A stretch of 36,223 nucleotides of DNA from CAYFZR01 sp964347835 [NCBI: uncultured archaeon] (GCA_964347835.1 CAYFZR010000087.1:1-36223); one strand, 5' to 3'; counted from the stretch's first letter, positions 22,096 through 31,405 are shown. Numbers and translations: made by a program. The notes: a model not told the origin generated them from the sequence alone.

Positions 22096-22328
22096 TGGTC
22101 TCGCACTTCTTCCTTTATTTTTAATTTTAAACATTTGGGACATAAATTACCGCTGAATATCCTGCTTGGTCCCTTTTTACCACTGATACTAACCGCATTT
22201 AGGATATTTTTACATTCCGAACATCTATGTTTACTTGGTCTCTTCCTTCTAAAATGTAAAACGTTTCTTGCTCCTGGAGATTTTCTATAAATCCTTTTAT
22301 AAGATCTGGATCTAAACCTAGGTTTCAT
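22089..22328 (-). CDS. rpl34e: Ribosomal protein L34e (eL34)
   Basis: 79 residues starting MKPRFRSRSYKRIYRKSPG, with two CxxC pairs (CSEC, CPKC) forming a zinc site. The start at 22328 is chosen for AGGGTGA 6-7 bases before it. Archaeal/eukaryotic large-subunit protein. Confidence 0.95.
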   Translation of the reverse strand: MKPRFRSRSYKRIYRKSPGARNVLHFRRKRPSKHRCSECKNILNAVSISGKKGPSRIFSGNLCPKCLKLKIKEEVRDQW

Positions 22329-22349
22329 TAAAATCACCCTTATTTACAA

Positions 22350-22844
22350 TTATTTAATTCCGAGTATCTTTCTAATAGAGACTGATGTTACAAAGGAACA
22401 GAAAATGTACCATCCCAACCAGCCAAAGTCTGCTCCATATTTAGGAAGGATGAAAGGCAATTCAACGATTACTTGCGTGGAAGGATAAGTGTTCCTTAAC
22501 CAGAAGAAAATCAGGAATAAGGGGAGCATATAATAAAGCATCGGTCGAAATGACATTGACATCATCTCGCTCTGAATGCTTGTGAATTTTTTTGTTAATT
22601 TTCTCATCTCTTTCTGGTCGTTTTTTTCTCTGGCTTCTTTCAATTTTTTTTGATATTCCAATGCTAGGCGTCTTAACTCAGCAATCCTTTTTTGATCTAC
22701 GGTGTACTTTTGAACCAACGTTACTGCAACTGAAATTAAGGCACTTATTATAAGGATAGTAAACATGGGTCCATTTGGACCTTCAAATTTTATTGGACTC
22801 AAAATCGTGTCCATTATATTAAACAAGAACGAGAAATCTACCAT
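22350..22844 (-). CDS. DUF106 membrane protein (EMC3/TMCO1, Oxa1 superfamily)
   Basis: 164 residues: an N-terminal membrane helix (MFTILIISALISVAVTLVQ), a long charged coiled-coil hairpin (QKRIAELRRLALEYQKKLK ... KKFTSIQSEMM), then membrane helices ending in KYGADFGWLGWYIFCSF. Archaeal Ylp1/DUF106 proteins are related to YidC, EMC3 and TMCO1 and probably insert membrane proteins beside SecY. Start 22844 is preceded by AAAGGTGG. It follows secY directly; the adk gene normally between them is missing. Confidence 0.9.
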   Translation of the reverse strand: MVDFSFLFNIMDTILSPIKFEGPNGPMFTILIISALISVAVTLVQKYTVDQKRIAELRRLALEYQKKLKEAREKNDQKEMRKLTKKFTSIQSEMMSMSFRPMLYYMLPLFLIFFWLRNTYPSTQVIVELPFILPKYGADFGWLGWYIFCSFVTSVSIRKILGIK

Positions 22845-22854
22845 AAAACCACCT

Positions 22855-24261
22855 TTAAGCCTCAAAGAACTGTCTAATTGTCGGATGCATCTCCATTAGT
22901 TGTTCTGATGCAATCTCTTCGTATAGCCTATATACTATGCCAACTGTCAGTAAGACGCCTGTTCCTCCTCCTAATGCGCCTGTAAAATCAGCGAATGCCG
23001 CTAGAAATCCCACAAAGGCACCTCCCAATATCGCAACCGATGGTATATACCTATCGAGTATCTTCTCTATTACTCTTACGTCTCTTCTAAACCCTGGTAT
23101 CAACATTCCACTGTCTGAAAGTTGCCTCGCAACATCTTTGGGACCCATTCCCGTTGTCTCTACCCAGAACTTTGAGAATATCGTGCAGAACAATATCATT
23201 GAAGCAAGATAAAACAGTGACCTAGCGATATCAGGTAGAATAACTGTTCCAAGCAAAATGTCCTCGGCTAAAGTCCTTTGAGGAGTAAGCCACCATACTA
23301 AACCGCTGGCTGGTGATCCCGCTGATCCAAAGGATCCCAGTATAGGATGGCCGATTCCCTGTAATATCCTTGCCCACAATTGTATGTTGGCGAATAAGGC
23401 TGCTGCGAGAATAACTGGTATATTGCTAGTATAAATGAGTCTAATGGGATACCTTCCTCTGGCCCCACGTACTCTTCCATGAGAAAGAGGGACTTCGATT
23501 CGCATACTCTCTGAATATACAACTAAGAAGAATACGAATATTGTAGAAAATAGCGCTAACATGTCTGGCAGACCTCCCCTAACTAAAGTAGGAGAGCCTG
23601 TTATCAATGAATTTATGAATGCTGGAATGGCACCAGAAGGTTCTCCAGGCATATCTTTTGGACTCAAAGGGTTTAATGAACCAATGAAAATTTCAGATGC
23701 TACACCAGCTGCAATGAATAATCCAACACCGCTACCGATTCCCCATTTCGAAACAACCTCATCTAAATATATGATTATGATGGCTCCCATCGTTAGCTGG
23801 GCTATCAACACGAATTCAAGCATTCTTAGACTGACACCCAAACTCGGATCTGGCGGTAATCCTCCCATAACAACCCATGGGACAGCCTCAAGTACTGTGA
23901 ATAATATAGCAAGCAATTTCTGGGTTCCTTGAAAGATCTTCTTGTCTTCTTCTTTGCTGAGATCAAGATCTATCATCTTAGAGCCGGCAAGAAGTTGCAT
24001 AACGATTGAAGCCGTTACGATAGGCCCTATTCCAAGCGTTACAATAGAGCCAAACTTTCCTGATATGACTGCTCTCATAGTCTCGAAGTAATCAATCTTG
24101 GCAGGACTCAGACCATAAAGCGGTATTTCAGTTAGAATATAAAAAACAAAGAGTACTATGGCGGTCCATTTAAGTTTATCATTAAAAGATATACGATATT
24201 TAGGCATCGTTACAGTAGGCAAATACTGCATTAAGGGACGAAGTCTGTATAAGTAAGACAT
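22855..24261 (-). CDS. secY: Preprotein translocase subunit SecY (Sec61 alpha)
   Basis: 468 residues, ten predicted membrane helices. YRLRPLMQYLPTVTMPKYRI at the start, a plug region YFETMRAVISGKFGSIVTLG, VVSKWGIGSGVGLFIAAGVA, SHGRVRGARGRYPIRLIYTS (cytosolic loop), and DVARQLSDSGMLIPGFRRD near the end. Forms the protein-conducting channel with SecE and Sec-beta. ATG 24261 has GGTGAG 7 bases upstream; an earlier GTG overlaps the L15 stop. Confidence 0.97.
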   Translation of the reverse strand: MSYLYRLRPLMQYLPTVTMPKYRISFNDKLKWTAIVLFVFYILTEIPLYGLSPAKIDYFETMRAVISGKFGSIVTLGIGPIVTASIVMQLLAGSKMIDLDLSKEEDKKIFQGTQKLLAILFTVLEAVPWVVMGGLPPDPSLGVSLRMLEFVLIAQLTMGAIIIIYLDEVVSKWGIGSGVGLFIAAGVASEIFIGSLNPLSPKDMPGEPSGAIPAFINSLITGSPTLVRGGLPDMLALFSTIFVFFLVVYSESMRIEVPLSHGRVRGARGRYPIRLIYTSNIPVILAAALFANIQLWARILQGIGHPILGSFGSAGSPASGLVWWLTPQRTLAEDILLGTVILPDIARSLFYLASMILFCTIFSKFWVETTGMGPKDVARQLSDSGMLIPGFRRDVRVIEKILDRYIPSVAILGGAFVGFLAAFADFTGALGGGTGVLLTVGIVYRLYEEIASEQLMEMHPTIRQFFEA

Positions 24262-24269
24262 CGAACTTC

Positions 24270-24707
24270 TCACCCGCTAAAAACGGCTTCTCCACCAGCA
24301 CTTTCAATTTTTTCTATTGCTCTTTTAGAGAATTCAGGTGCCTTTATGGTTAAGGCACTCTCCAATTTACCTTTACCCAAAACCTTGGTGTATCCCAATT
24401 TTGTAAGGTCTAATACAAGTTTTTTCTTCTTTTTTATCTTTCCTTCCATAATTAGGTAATTTACAAGTCCTTCTATCTCTCCAACGTTTATGGCGTTCCA
24501 TGTCCTGACTAAACTCGGCGCACGCTTGAATCCACTTTTTCCAAAGTGATCGCGAGAGTATTTCACGGTGTACGTCCATTTGTGTTTGTGCATCCCGGCA
24601 CGGCCACGTCCTCCCCTATGTCCAGCGCCTCTTCTATTTTTTTTACTTCCTCCTCCGCATGTCTTAGATCCTCTGTATTTCTTGGTCTTTCTTTCCTTTC
24701 TGATCAT
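24270..24707 (-). CDS. rplO: Ribosomal protein L15 (uL15)
   Basis: 145 residues. Glycine/arginine-rich N-terminus (RKTKKYRGSKTCGGGSKKNR, GAGHRGGRGRAGMHKHKW) that threads into 23S rRNA and a C-terminal globular domain (LTIKAPEFSKRAIEKIE, GGEAVF). ATG 24707 is chosen for GGTGA 7 bases upstream. Overlaps secY's alternative start region. Confidence 0.96.
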   Translation of the reverse strand: MIRKERKTKKYRGSKTCGGGSKKNRRGAGHRGGRGRAGMHKHKWTYTVKYSRDHFGKSGFKRAPSLVRTWNAINVGEIEGLVNYLIMEGKIKKKKKLVLDLTKLGYTKVLGKGKLESALTIKAPEFSKRAIEKIESAGGEAVFSG

Positions 24708-24716
24708 TATACTCAC

Positions 24717-25178
24717 CTAAATCATACGTAAGAGTAAAGAGTTTATTTCCCTCCCCCTATAGCCCAGAGATCCTCCATCACCAAATGGTCTCTTTATACC
24801 TTCATAACCTTTTTTTGGAGGTCTGAGTCTGAAAACAGGCTTAATATCGGGTAAATCAACTATTTTTGCCTCTTCCTTAATAATAGCTTCCGAAAACTCT
24901 TCTATATTCTTATATCCTAAGTGTTCCTTAACATAATCGTCAGTAATCTTCTTATCACCCAGCAACCTGCCTCTTTCTCTTATCATCTTCGCTAACGTAT
25001 CTCTCTCTATTTCTCCCCATGTTACGTAATCTTTAGCCTTTTGGAGCATGCCCTTGTAATTTCCATCATTCCTAATGACTACCGCGTGATTAACCCTGTT
25101 AAGTCTGAGCATATTCATTGTACCCTCTACCTTACTGCTCACGTTTACAGGCCCTCTTACCCTAACTACCGCAAGCAT
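24717..25178 (-). CDS. rpmD: Ribosomal protein L30 (uL30)
   Basis: 153 residues, the long archaeal/eukaryotic L7-type form: VRVRGPVNVSSKVEGTMNML, LNRVNHAVVIRNDGNYKGML, KAKDYVTWGEIERDTLAKMI, and C-terminal RLRPPKKGYEGIKRPFGDGG. Binds the large subunit near 5S rRNA. ATG 25178 lies just after the S5 stop. Confidence 0.96.
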   Translation of the reverse strand: MLAVVRVRGPVNVSSKVEGTMNMLRLNRVNHAVVIRNDGNYKGMLQKAKDYVTWGEIERDTLAKMIRERGRLLGDKKITDDYVKEHLGYKNIEEFSEAIIKEEAKIVDLPDIKPVFRLRPPKKGYEGIKRPFGDGGSLGYRGREINSLLLRMI

Positions 25179-25179
25179 T

Positions 25180-25821
25180 TTACTTTCCTACCTTTATTCC
25201 TAATTTGCTTATATGTTCGTCCATAGCTCTTATCTTGATAGTTTTATTTAAGGCATCAAATGTGGCTCTTGCAAAGTTTAAGGTTGTTCTCGTGTTTCCT
25301 TTCGACATGCTCCAGACATCCTTTACACCTGCTAACCTTAGTATGTGTTTCGCTATGTCTCCTGCCACTAGGCCTAGTCCTCTCGGAGCAGGCATCAACG
25401 TTACTGAAACGCTTCCAGACTTGCCAGTGACGCTCATGGGAACGGAGTGAGGTTCTTTACATACGCATTCCCAACTTCCACAGCCTCTCTTTATTTCTAT
25501 GATGTTCATCTTTGCTTTATCTATGGCTTTTCTAATTGCAGGGCCAACTTCTTTTGCACTTCCTATTCCGAACCCCACAATTCCATCCATATTACCGATT
25601 ACTACCACTGCTCTAAATTTTACTCTCCTCCCTGAGCCGTGCATTCTTTGAACTAGGTTGATGTCAATGACCTCCTCTTGAAGATCTGGAAGTAGGAAAT
25701 CAATAATTTCTGTCTCTTTGATAGGTATCCCTTTCCGAAGGATTTCTTCTATGTCAGTTATCTGCCCTTCTTTCACCATTCTCCCTAACTCTGTCTTTGG
25801 ACTCCATTCGATTTCTTCCAT
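25180..25821 (-). CDS. rpsE: Ribosomal protein S5 (uS5)
   Basis: 213 residues. S5 double-stranded RNA-binding fold ([43 protein letters not shown]-like [15 protein letters not shown]) and C-terminal domain ([20 protein letters not shown]). Part of the mRNA entry channel. ATG 25821 has GGAGGAG before it, one of the strongest sites of the operon. Confidence 0.97.
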   Translation of the reverse strand: MEEIEWSPKTELGRMVKEGQITDIEEILRKGIPIKETEIIDFLLPDLQEEVIDINLVQRMHGSGRRVKFRAVVVIGNMDGIVGFGIGSAKEVGPAIRKAIDKAKMNIIEIKRGCGSWECVCKEPHSVPMSVTGKSGSVSVTLMPAPRGLGLVAGDIAKHILRLAGVKDVWSMSKGNTRTTLNFARATFDALNKTIKIRAMDEHISKLGIKVGK

Positions 25822-25823
25822 TT

Positions 25824-26450
25824 CTACTCCTCCATAGCGAGTATATTATTTCTAACATCATCAAACATCTTTGGTATACTGGCTGGTTCGATTCCTAATG
25901 TTATATACTTTGAAAATTGCTTTTCTAACTTTTTCGGATCTTCTTTTCTTAGAAAATCAGCGTGTTCAGATATATGCATGCCTCTAAGCCTGCTATCATC
26001 TGGAAAGATCTCTCCACTATGAGGGATATCTACTCCAGCGTCAACTGTACCTTTTAAAGCAGAAAATACTCTGGATCCGCGAATTGGTGTTTGGAGGCCT
26101 ATGTCTAATATTGCTTCTTTTTTACCGATTTTTAAGGCTCTAACGCCGCATAAAAGTCCTGTAAGGTATGCAGCCGGAATATTTCCTGTGCTAGCTTTCC
26201 ATCCGAATTTTCCTAATTCCTTAGAATTCGCGCTCGTAATTGTAACGTCCCCATTCTCAGAGACATCTATAAGTTGGACGTTAATGTTTTTCAAACTCCT
26301 TCTCACTACTAATCTTGGTTTATTTGAGAGAAGGAGTTTAATTCTAAGCCTATAATCAGTTTTCCCTTCCCTCTTCCTACGGAAAGGTACCCTTCTCTTA
26401 GGACCTTTTGTAACTGATTTTTTTGCTCTTCTGCGTGCTCTTCTAGCCAA
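25824..26450 (-). CDS. rplR: Ribosomal protein L18 (uL18)
   Basis: 208 residues, the long archaeal L18/L5e type. Basic N-terminus [79 protein letters not shown]. Binds 5S rRNA with L5. Two bases upstream of rpsE. Confidence 0.96.
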   Translation of the reverse strand: MARRARRRAKKSVTKGPKRRVPFRRKREGKTDYRLRIKLLLSNKPRLVVRRSLKNINVQLIDVSENGDVTITSANSKELGKFGWKASTGNIPAAYLTGLLCGVRALKIGKKEAILDIGLQTPIRGSRVFSALKGTVDAGVDIPHSGEIFPDDSRLRGMHISEHADFLRKEDPKKLEKQFSKYITLGIEPASIPKMFDDVRNNILAMEE

Positions 26451-26479
26451 TTTGTTATATCTCCTTTCCTATTTTTTTA

Positions 26480-26929
26480 TCATTTCCTTAGGATTCCTTG
26501 TGATCTTAAATAAATCTCAAGATGAGATACGCTTCTAAATACTCCACCCTTTGCCTTTAGGTAGCACTCCCTGTACTGAGAGGGGGTTATCTTACCTTGG
26601 TCTCGTAAATTCTTAAGGTGTCTCCTAATCGGTCTCATAGTATTCATCCACCTTTCTTTCTTAGTGTATCTTGATCCTTTTTTACCTTTTCTTGAGCCTT
26701 GTCCTCTTCTTCTTCCCTTTTTGCGCTGTAAAGCAACTTTTCTGGCTCTAAATTTACTTATTCCTGTTTTTTGTTTTGCTCTGATCATACCTTGTGATAT
26801 CAACCTTCTGATGTCGTCTCTGGTCGATGCCATGGACACATCATCTAGTCCGTCAGGATCTATCCATATTCTGTTCTCACCAACTTTCAAGATTTCCGCT
26901 GCTAATCGTCTTTGAATCCTAACATCCAT
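26480..26929 (-). CDS. rpl19e: Ribosomal protein L19e (eL19)
   Basis: 149 residues. QRRLAAEILKVGENRIWIDP, RDDIRRLISQGMIRAKQKTG, then the basic RKVALQRKKGRRRGQGSRKG and the helical tail RPIRRHLKNLRDQGKI. Contacts both subunits through a bridge. Standard order between L32e and L18. Confidence 0.97.
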   Translation of the reverse strand: MDVRIQRRLAAEILKVGENRIWIDPDGLDDVSMASTRDDIRRLISQGMIRAKQKTGISKFRARKVALQRKKGRRRGQGSRKGKKGSRYTKKERWMNTMRPIRRHLKNLRDQGKITPSQYRECYLKAKGGVFRSVSHLEIYLRSQGILRK

Positions 26930-26938
26930 TTGAATCGC

Positions 26939-27310
26939 CTATGGATTGATTATTCTTATTTCCATCTCCGTTGCTTTTTCGACTATCATTTGTCTCTTTC
27001 TCGATCCAACTCCCCCAGCGATCCTTATTGCCTGAGTTTTTGGATTTATATCGTTGAGATCAGAAATTGAATAAATCAAAACATCTTCGTATCCGGAGGG
27101 ATGCATTCCCCTCTTAGATTTAGGAGAACCGTATCCTGAACCTGGCATTGTGCCCCTGTTCCTTAATCTTTTTCTCATTTTACTGTGTAATCCCTTTGGT
27201 CTCCTCCAAGTATCATCAAGTCTTTTCCTCTTATGAAATTCTTGTCTCAGGAACTTTGGTTTCTTTGATTTTTGTTTTTTCGTAACCTCTTTTTTCTCTG
27301 TTGCTCTCAT
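26939..27310 (-). CDS. rpl32e: Ribosomal protein L32e (eL32)
   Basis: 123 residues. A lysine-rich N-terminus (KKEVTKKQKSKKPKFLRQEF), then RKRLDDTWRRPKGLHSKMRK, GYGSPKSKRGMHPSGYEDVL and GGVGSRKRQMIVEKATEMEI. Shorter than haloarchaeal forms, close to other archaea. Confidence 0.96.
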   Translation of the reverse strand: MRATEKKEVTKKQKSKKPKFLRQEFHKRKRLDDTWRRPKGLHSKMRKRLRNRGTMPGSGYGSPKSKRGMHPSGYEDVLIYSISDLNDINPKTQAIRIAGGVGSRKRQMIVEKATEMEIRIINP

Positions 27311-27319
27311 TATCTCACC

Positions 27320-27862
27320 TTACACTATACTTTTGCCGTCTTTTTCTATAATATAGATACCATCCTGGAAGACTCTAAGGTCTCTTCTTTTTACCTTTGT
27401 TGCTTGTTCTATGTTAGCAGCAGTTTGACCAACCTCTTCTTTATTTATACCGCTGACAGTAACGTCTTCCCCACTAATCTCGACCTTTGTATCTCCAACT
27501 ATTTTAGCGGTTCTAGGGTGTCTCTCTCCTATAAAGTTCTCAATTATGACCTTGTCTTCTGAAACCTTTACACTTATTGGAAAATGGGCATACGCGATCT
27601 TTAATCTATAGGTAAATCCCTCTGTAACTCCTTTAATCATATTTTTTATGTGCGCTCGGATTGTACCGATTATTGCTATCTGACTTTTTTTTGGACGTGT
27701 GGTAGTAATCTCAATAATTTTTTCCTTTTTGATTATTTCAACGCCCGGAAAAGAGAAGTCTCTTTCTAAAGTACCTTTAGTTCCTTTTACAACTAACTTA
27801 CCGTTTTCTACCAGAACATTTACTTCCTCTGGAATCTCAATTTTTTCTCTGACAATATCCAT
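27320..27862 (-). CDS. rplF: Ribosomal protein L6 (uL6)
   Basis: 180 residues, two L6 repeats: IEIPEEVNVLVENGKLVVKG in the first and IEISGEDVTVSGINKEEVGQ-like VEISGEDVTVSGINKEEVG in the second, with RIRAH-type TIRAHIKNMIKGVTEGFTY between. Located near the sarcin-ricin loop and factor-binding site. Confidence 0.97.
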   Translation of the reverse strand: MDIVREKIEIPEEVNVLVENGKLVVKGTKGTLERDFSFPGVEIIKKEKIIEITTTRPKKSQIAIIGTIRAHIKNMIKGVTEGFTYRLKIAYAHFPISVKVSEDKVIIENFIGERHPRTAKIVGDTKVEISGEDVTVSGINKEEVGQTAANIEQATKVKRRDLRVFQDGIYIIEKDGKSIV

Positions 27863-27873
27863 TAATTGACACC

Positions 27874-28263
27874 TCAGTAAACATAAGCCAACAACTTTCC
27901 ACCTATTCCCTTCCGCTTCGCTTCTTCATGAGAGATTATTCCTAACGATGTGCTTACGATCAGCAGGCCAAAGCCTTCTGAGGGTAATTCTCTTCTCTCC
28001 CATATCTCAAATTCGTCTTTTTTGACCGAATGTCTTGGTTTAACAACTCCGCAATCATTTATCCTCCCAAGCAAATCAACTCTAAATTTTCCTGATTTTC
28101 CGTCATCAATGAATTCAAATTCACCTACGTAACCATTTTCTTGCATAACTCTTAGAACTTTACCAATTAATTTCGATGCGGGTTTTACGATGCAAGATTT
28201 TTTCCCTACATTTTCGTTATTTTTGATGTTAGATAGAGCGTCACAGAGGGGATCCATCAGCAA
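27874..28263 (-). CDS. rpsH: Ribosomal protein S8 (uS8)
   Basis: 129 residues. [40 protein letters not shown], and the C-terminal [20 protein letters not shown]. The start is placed at TTG 28263, 7 bases after GGAGG, giving the M-L-M-D-P start seen in relatives; ATG 28257 is the alternative. Central-domain assembly protein of the small subunit. Confidence 0.96.
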   Translation of the reverse strand: MLMDPLCDALSNIKNNENVGKKSCIVKPASKLIGKVLRVMQENGYVGEFEFIDDGKSGKFRVDLLGRINDCGVVKPRHSVKKDEFEIWERRELPSEGFGLLIVSTSLGIISHEEAKRKGIGGKLLAYVY

Positions 28264-28275
28264 AATAAAAACCTC

Positions 28276-28419
28276 CTAACTATATTTTTTGAATCCAATC
28301 TTGGGAGCGATTTCCCGAAAACACTGTCTACATACATATAAGCCATATCTTCTAATAAGACTATTATATTGTCCGCAAATTCTACACTGATTTGCTCCTT
28401 TGCCGAACTTTTTTTCCAT
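28276..28419 (-). CDS. rpsN: Ribosomal protein S14 (uS14), zinc-binding type
   Basis: 47 residues, short but unmistakable: [20 protein letters not shown], then [20 protein letters not shown] and IGFKKYS. The four cysteines (CxxC ... CxxC) form the zinc site. The gene fills the gap between L5 and S8, its usual place. Its start codon lies two bases from the L5 stop region and its stop is 12 bases before the S8 start. Confidence 0.97.
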   Translation of the reverse strand: MEKKFGKGANQCRICGQYNSLIRRYGLYVCRQCFREIAPKIGFKKYS

Positions 28420-28420
28420 T

Positions 28421-28957
28421 TTATTCCTCCACGATAACTCCAAATTTGTCTTCGATAAACTTGACTGCGATCTCTTTTGTAAGTTGGTGCCTCTTTGATG
28501 GTTTCCTCTTTTTAAGTTTTCTCCTTCTTATCCTGTAGCCTGGTCTCTCTATGGTAACGCTCACATTGAGTCCAAATATTCCTATATCAGGATCGTACTT
28601 CAATCCTGGGATGTCTATATACTCTTCTATCCCAAAAGATAAGTTTCCGTGATTATCAAAATTGGATTGCTCTAATTTGTTATACTTAGCTTCAAAGGCT
28701 TTTTTGAGTATTTCTTCCGCTTTTTCCTTTCGAAGGGTTACCTTTACTCCGATAGGGAGACCTTTCCTAATTCCAAAATCCGGATTTGTAACCTTAGCAT
28801 ATGTTTTTACAGGTCTTTGATCGGTTAAACGCTCTATTAATGTCTCTGCTTTTGATAGTTTTTCTCCTGATTCACCGACTCCTATGTTAAGGGCTACTTT
28901 AGATATGTAAGGCTCTCTCATTGGATTATTTCCTAAATAATTAGATTTCCTTTGCAA
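28421..28957 (-). CDS. rplE: Ribosomal protein L5 (uL5)
   Basis: 178 residues. [60 protein letters not shown]. Binds 5S rRNA and the P-site tRNA. The start TTG 28957 has GGTGATTC just before it; ATG 28921 (M-R-E-P) with AGGAAAT is a shorter alternative that still retains the whole conserved domain. Confidence 0.95.
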   Translation of the reverse strand: MQRKSNYLGNNPMREPYISKVALNIGVGESGEKLSKAETLIERLTDQRPVKTYAKVTNPDFGIRKGLPIGVKVTLRKEKAEEILKKAFEAKYNKLEQSNFDNHGNLSFGIEEYIDIPGLKYDPDIGIFGLNVSVTIERPGYRIRRRKLKKRKPSKRHQLTKEIAVKFIEDKFGVIVEE

Positions 28958-28961
28958 AGAA

Positions 28962-29669
28962 TCACCTGCCCAATGATATCACTGATTCATCCTTTCCAAC
29001 AACAAAAACAAATTCTTTTATGGTCTGAATTTGTTTACCATTAACTGTTAAGGTGACAATATTTGGTTGGGATCTCCTTATAATATTTATTTGGTCGATT
29101 CTCCCGATTTCGCCTCGGTGAGATCCACCAATAACTAATGAACGTGCGCCAATATCAAACTTTAAGATATCTATAATCTCCTGATTTGGCACCTTTAAAG
29201 ATAAAACGTCGCCTGCTTTGATATTTTTATCATCTACGATGTAGTTACGCCCATCATGAAGGTTCAACTGATATCGGCCACCCCTTATGACCTTCTTATC
29301 CTCAATCCTACACAACTTAAAGTATGATTCTTCCTCACCTATAGGGTTTAAAATCAACTTGCCTTTTTCATCAATCAAAACTCTAAATTTTTCATCTGTA
29401 GTTTTTATTTCTAATATATCCATCAAACCTACTGGTAATTTTGGATCCCTACATATCTTTCCGTCTACCATAATGTTTTTCTCGTGTATTATTTTTTTTG
29501 CCTCTTTTGACATATCTGAATAGCCCAATACATCTCTTACTATTACAAGAAGCGGGAGTGATCTTTCAATTGAATGAGGGCCTGGACTAGGTTTTGGCGC
29601 CCATTTTCCAATCTTTCTAGGCAATGGCCAGTGTTTTGGTATCGTAAGTCTTTTCATGTGTTTACTCAA
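28962..29669 (-). CDS. rps4e: Ribosomal protein S4e (eS4)
   Basis: 235 residues. MKRLTIPKHWPLPRKIGKWA, KPSPGPHSIERSLPLLVIVR, an S4 domain (KIIHEKNIMVDGKICRDPKL) and a KOW segment near the end (RSLVIGGSHRGEIGRIDQIN). The start is set at TTG 29669, which overlaps the L24 stop and has GAGGT 7 bases upstream; a longer reading into L24 lacks such a site and exceeds the family length. Confidence 0.94.
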   Translation of the reverse strand: MSKHMKRLTIPKHWPLPRKIGKWAPKPSPGPHSIERSLPLLVIVRDVLGYSDMSKEAKKIIHEKNIMVDGKICRDPKLPVGLMDILEIKTTDEKFRVLIDEKGKLILNPIGEEESYFKLCRIEDKKVIRGGRYQLNLHDGRNYIVDDKNIKAGDVLSLKVPNQEIIDILKFDIGARSLVIGGSHRGEIGRIDQINIIRRSQPNIVTLTVNGKQIQTIKEFVFVVGKDESVISLGR

Positions 29670-30030
29670 TTTTACTACCTCTTTGGAATATAATTTCTCT
29701 TTCACTGTCATCAAGGTTTAACTTCGTGATCTGAAGATTTGACGGATGGATTGGAAATATTTTTTTGGTGCCATCTACCTTCTCAACAGTAATGCCTTCC
29801 AAATAAATCTTAATTCCCTTTGTATCTACTCTTACTACCTTTCCACTCATATTACTATGGTCGCCTCTAATAATTTCCACTGTATCACCAACTCTTATTG
29901 GAATAGATCTTTTCTTATATACCAATCTCAATTCCTCAGAGAGTTTTGCAGAAAGTAGTTTCCTTTTTCTATGTTTTGGTGCGTTATAAAGGAATTTTCT
30001 CTGTTTTCCAGGCTGTTTACTTTTAGTCAT
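29662..30030 (-). CDS. rplX: Ribosomal protein L24 (uL24)
   Basis: 122 residues. SKQPGKQRKFLYNAPKHRKR at the start and a KOW motif (IPIRVGDTVEIIRGDHSNMS, GKVVRVDTKGIKIYLEGITV). An initiator of large-subunit assembly near the exit tunnel. ATG 30030 has GGTGA five bases before it. Confidence 0.96.
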   Translation of the reverse strand: MTKSKQPGKQRKFLYNAPKHRKRKLLSAKLSEELRLVYKKRSIPIRVGDTVEIIRGDHSNMSGKVVRVDTKGIKIYLEGITVEKVDGTKKIFPIHPSNLQITKLNLDDSEREIIFQRGSKIE

Positions 30031-30039
30031 TCGGGTCAC

Positions 30040-30504
30040 CTATACTATTATGCTTGCGATTCCGGCTATCCTTGGCCAATGCTCTACTGCCTCCCTTGCA
30101 ATGGGGCCTTTTACATCCGAACCACGGGGATCTCCATCCGGAGTAGTTATAACAGCGGCATTATCTTCAAATTTTACTCTAATCCCATCTATCCTTCTAA
30201 ATTCCTTTTTTTGTCTTACTATAACTGCGTTTACCAACTGTTTTCTCATTTCGGGAACGCCTCTTTTTACAGACGCTACTATCATGTCCCCTACGCCGGC
30301 GGAAGCGATTCTTCTTTTAACTCCTCTATAGCCTTTTACGGATATTATTTCAATGATTCTTGCCCCGGAGTTATCAGCTACCGCCAATTCCGCTCCTAAG
30401 GGTAAGGATCTAGTTATCCCTGAGGGGCGCATCTTACCTATGGGTGCCTTTTTGCTTACTCTACCCTTCTTAGCCTTTGCGACTTTTTTTGTTGGACGAG
30501 CCAC
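30040..30504 (-). CDS. rplN: Ribosomal protein L14 (uL14) with basic N-terminal extension
   Basis: 154 residues against about 130 in most archaea. The core ([55 protein letters not shown]) is standard. Before it lies a Lys/Arg-rich extension, [23 protein letters not shown] 30504 is favoured by GGAG five bases upstream; ATG 30432 (M-R-P-S-G) would give the family length but has only a weak AGGT at short distance. L14 forms an intersubunit bridge. Confidence 0.94.
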   Translation of the reverse strand: MARPTKKVAKAKKGRVSKKAPIGKMRPSGITRSLPLGAELAVADNSGARIIEIISVKGYRGVKRRIASAGVGDMIVASVKRGVPEMRKQLVNAVIVRQKKEFRRIDGIRVKFEDNAAVITTPDGDPRGSDVKGPIAREAVEHWPRIAGIASIIV

Positions 30505-30506
30505 TT

Positions 30507-30830
30507 TCACTCCTTCTTTCTCTCTATTACGACGAAATTTTTTCCTTTACTCAACGGGCGGCATTCCATTATTTTTACCTTTTCTCCTCTCTTTGCATTA
30601 ATACATGGCGGATTGTGAGCGAGAATCTTAGATCTTCTCCTTTCATACCTCTCATATTTCTGGATATGTTTAAGGTATACTCGCTGTACCACGACGGTTT
30701 TATCCATGTGGTCGCTTACAACAACTCCTTCGATTATTTGCCCTCTTACCGCTAATTCACCATGGAATGGGCAGCGCTTATCGTTACATCTTTCTCTTAT
30801 TGGTACAATTTCCAAACCGATATCTCGCAT
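30507..30830 (-). CDS. rpsQ: Ribosomal protein S17 (uS17)
   Basis: 107 residues, archaeal form with N-terminal [20 protein letters not shown], then [20 protein letters not shown] and [22 protein letters not shown]-fold 16S-binding protein. Overlaps the first possible L14 codon. Confidence 0.96.
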   Translation of the reverse strand: MRDIGLEIVPIRERCNDKRCPFHGELAVRGQIIEGVVVSDHMDKTVVVQRVYLKHIQKYERYERRRSKILAHNPPCINAKRGEKVKIMECRPLSKGKNFVVIERKKE

Positions 30831-30839
30831 TTCTCTACC

Positions 30840-31103
30840 TCACATACTCTTTTTAATTCTCTCTTCAGGGCGACCTATCAGCATCTTACCGTCTATTAAT
30901 ATAGATCCATTCAAATAAATTCTTAATGTTACTACCGACTTCGAAATAATCTTTTCTTTGGTTTTGGTCTTTATAGTAATGGTATTTTTCGTTTCATTGA
31001 CTATTGTTCCTTCTAATCCTACTAAAGTCTTGTTTTTGCTGAACTCTATTTTCGCTCTGAGACCGCTCAGTTCGTGTCTCAGAATGTTCTGTGGTGTTAT
31101 CAT
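30840..31103 (-). CDS. rnp1: RNase P protein subunit Rpp29 (Rnp1/Pop4)
   Basis: 87 residues. ITPQNILRHELSGLRAKIEF, KTLVGLEGTIVNETKNTITI, then LNGSILIDGKMLIGRPEERI. Sm-like barrel protein that pairs with Rpp21 on RNase P RNA and sharpens tRNA 5' cleavage. Normal place between SUI1 and S17. Overlaps SUI1 by four bases. Confidence 0.93.
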   Translation of the reverse strand: MITPQNILRHELSGLRAKIEFSKNKTLVGLEGTIVNETKNTITIKTKTKEKIISKSVVTLRIYLNGSILIDGKMLIGRPEERIKKSM

Positions 31104-31405
31104 ATTATATCAATCATGTCTTCCGGGAATCCTAGTTTCTGAAGAGCTTTGCCAGCCGTTTCTCTCTGATCTCCCTGTAACTCAATTTTTCCATCTTTTG
31201 CTGTTCCGCCACAAGCACAGTGAGACTTCAATCTCTTTGATAGATTCTTTATATCAACGTCTTTCTCGTTGAAACCCTCGATAATTGTCATCAATTTTCC
31301 GAATTTTCTCTTTACGGTATATATCCTGAGTTTCTGCGTTTCTCTGGCTATCTCTTCGCAGACGCACACCTCGCTCGGTAAACCACATGTACTGCAAACG
31401 ACCAT
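31100..31405 (-). CDS. Translation initiation factor aIF1 (SUI1)
   Basis: 101 residues. An N-terminal zinc-like CSTCGLPSEVCVCEE, then the SUI1 domain (RKFGKLMTIIEGFNEKDVDI, SHCACGGTAKDGKIELQGDQ) and KALQKLGFPEDMI. Monitors start-codon selection on the small subunit. Lies directly after L29 and overlaps rnp1. Confidence 0.95.
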   Translation of the reverse strand: MVVCSTCGLPSEVCVCEEIARETQKLRIYTVKRKFGKLMTIIEGFNEKDVDIKNLSKRLKSHCACGGTAKDGKIELQGDQRETAGKALQKLGFPEDMIDII

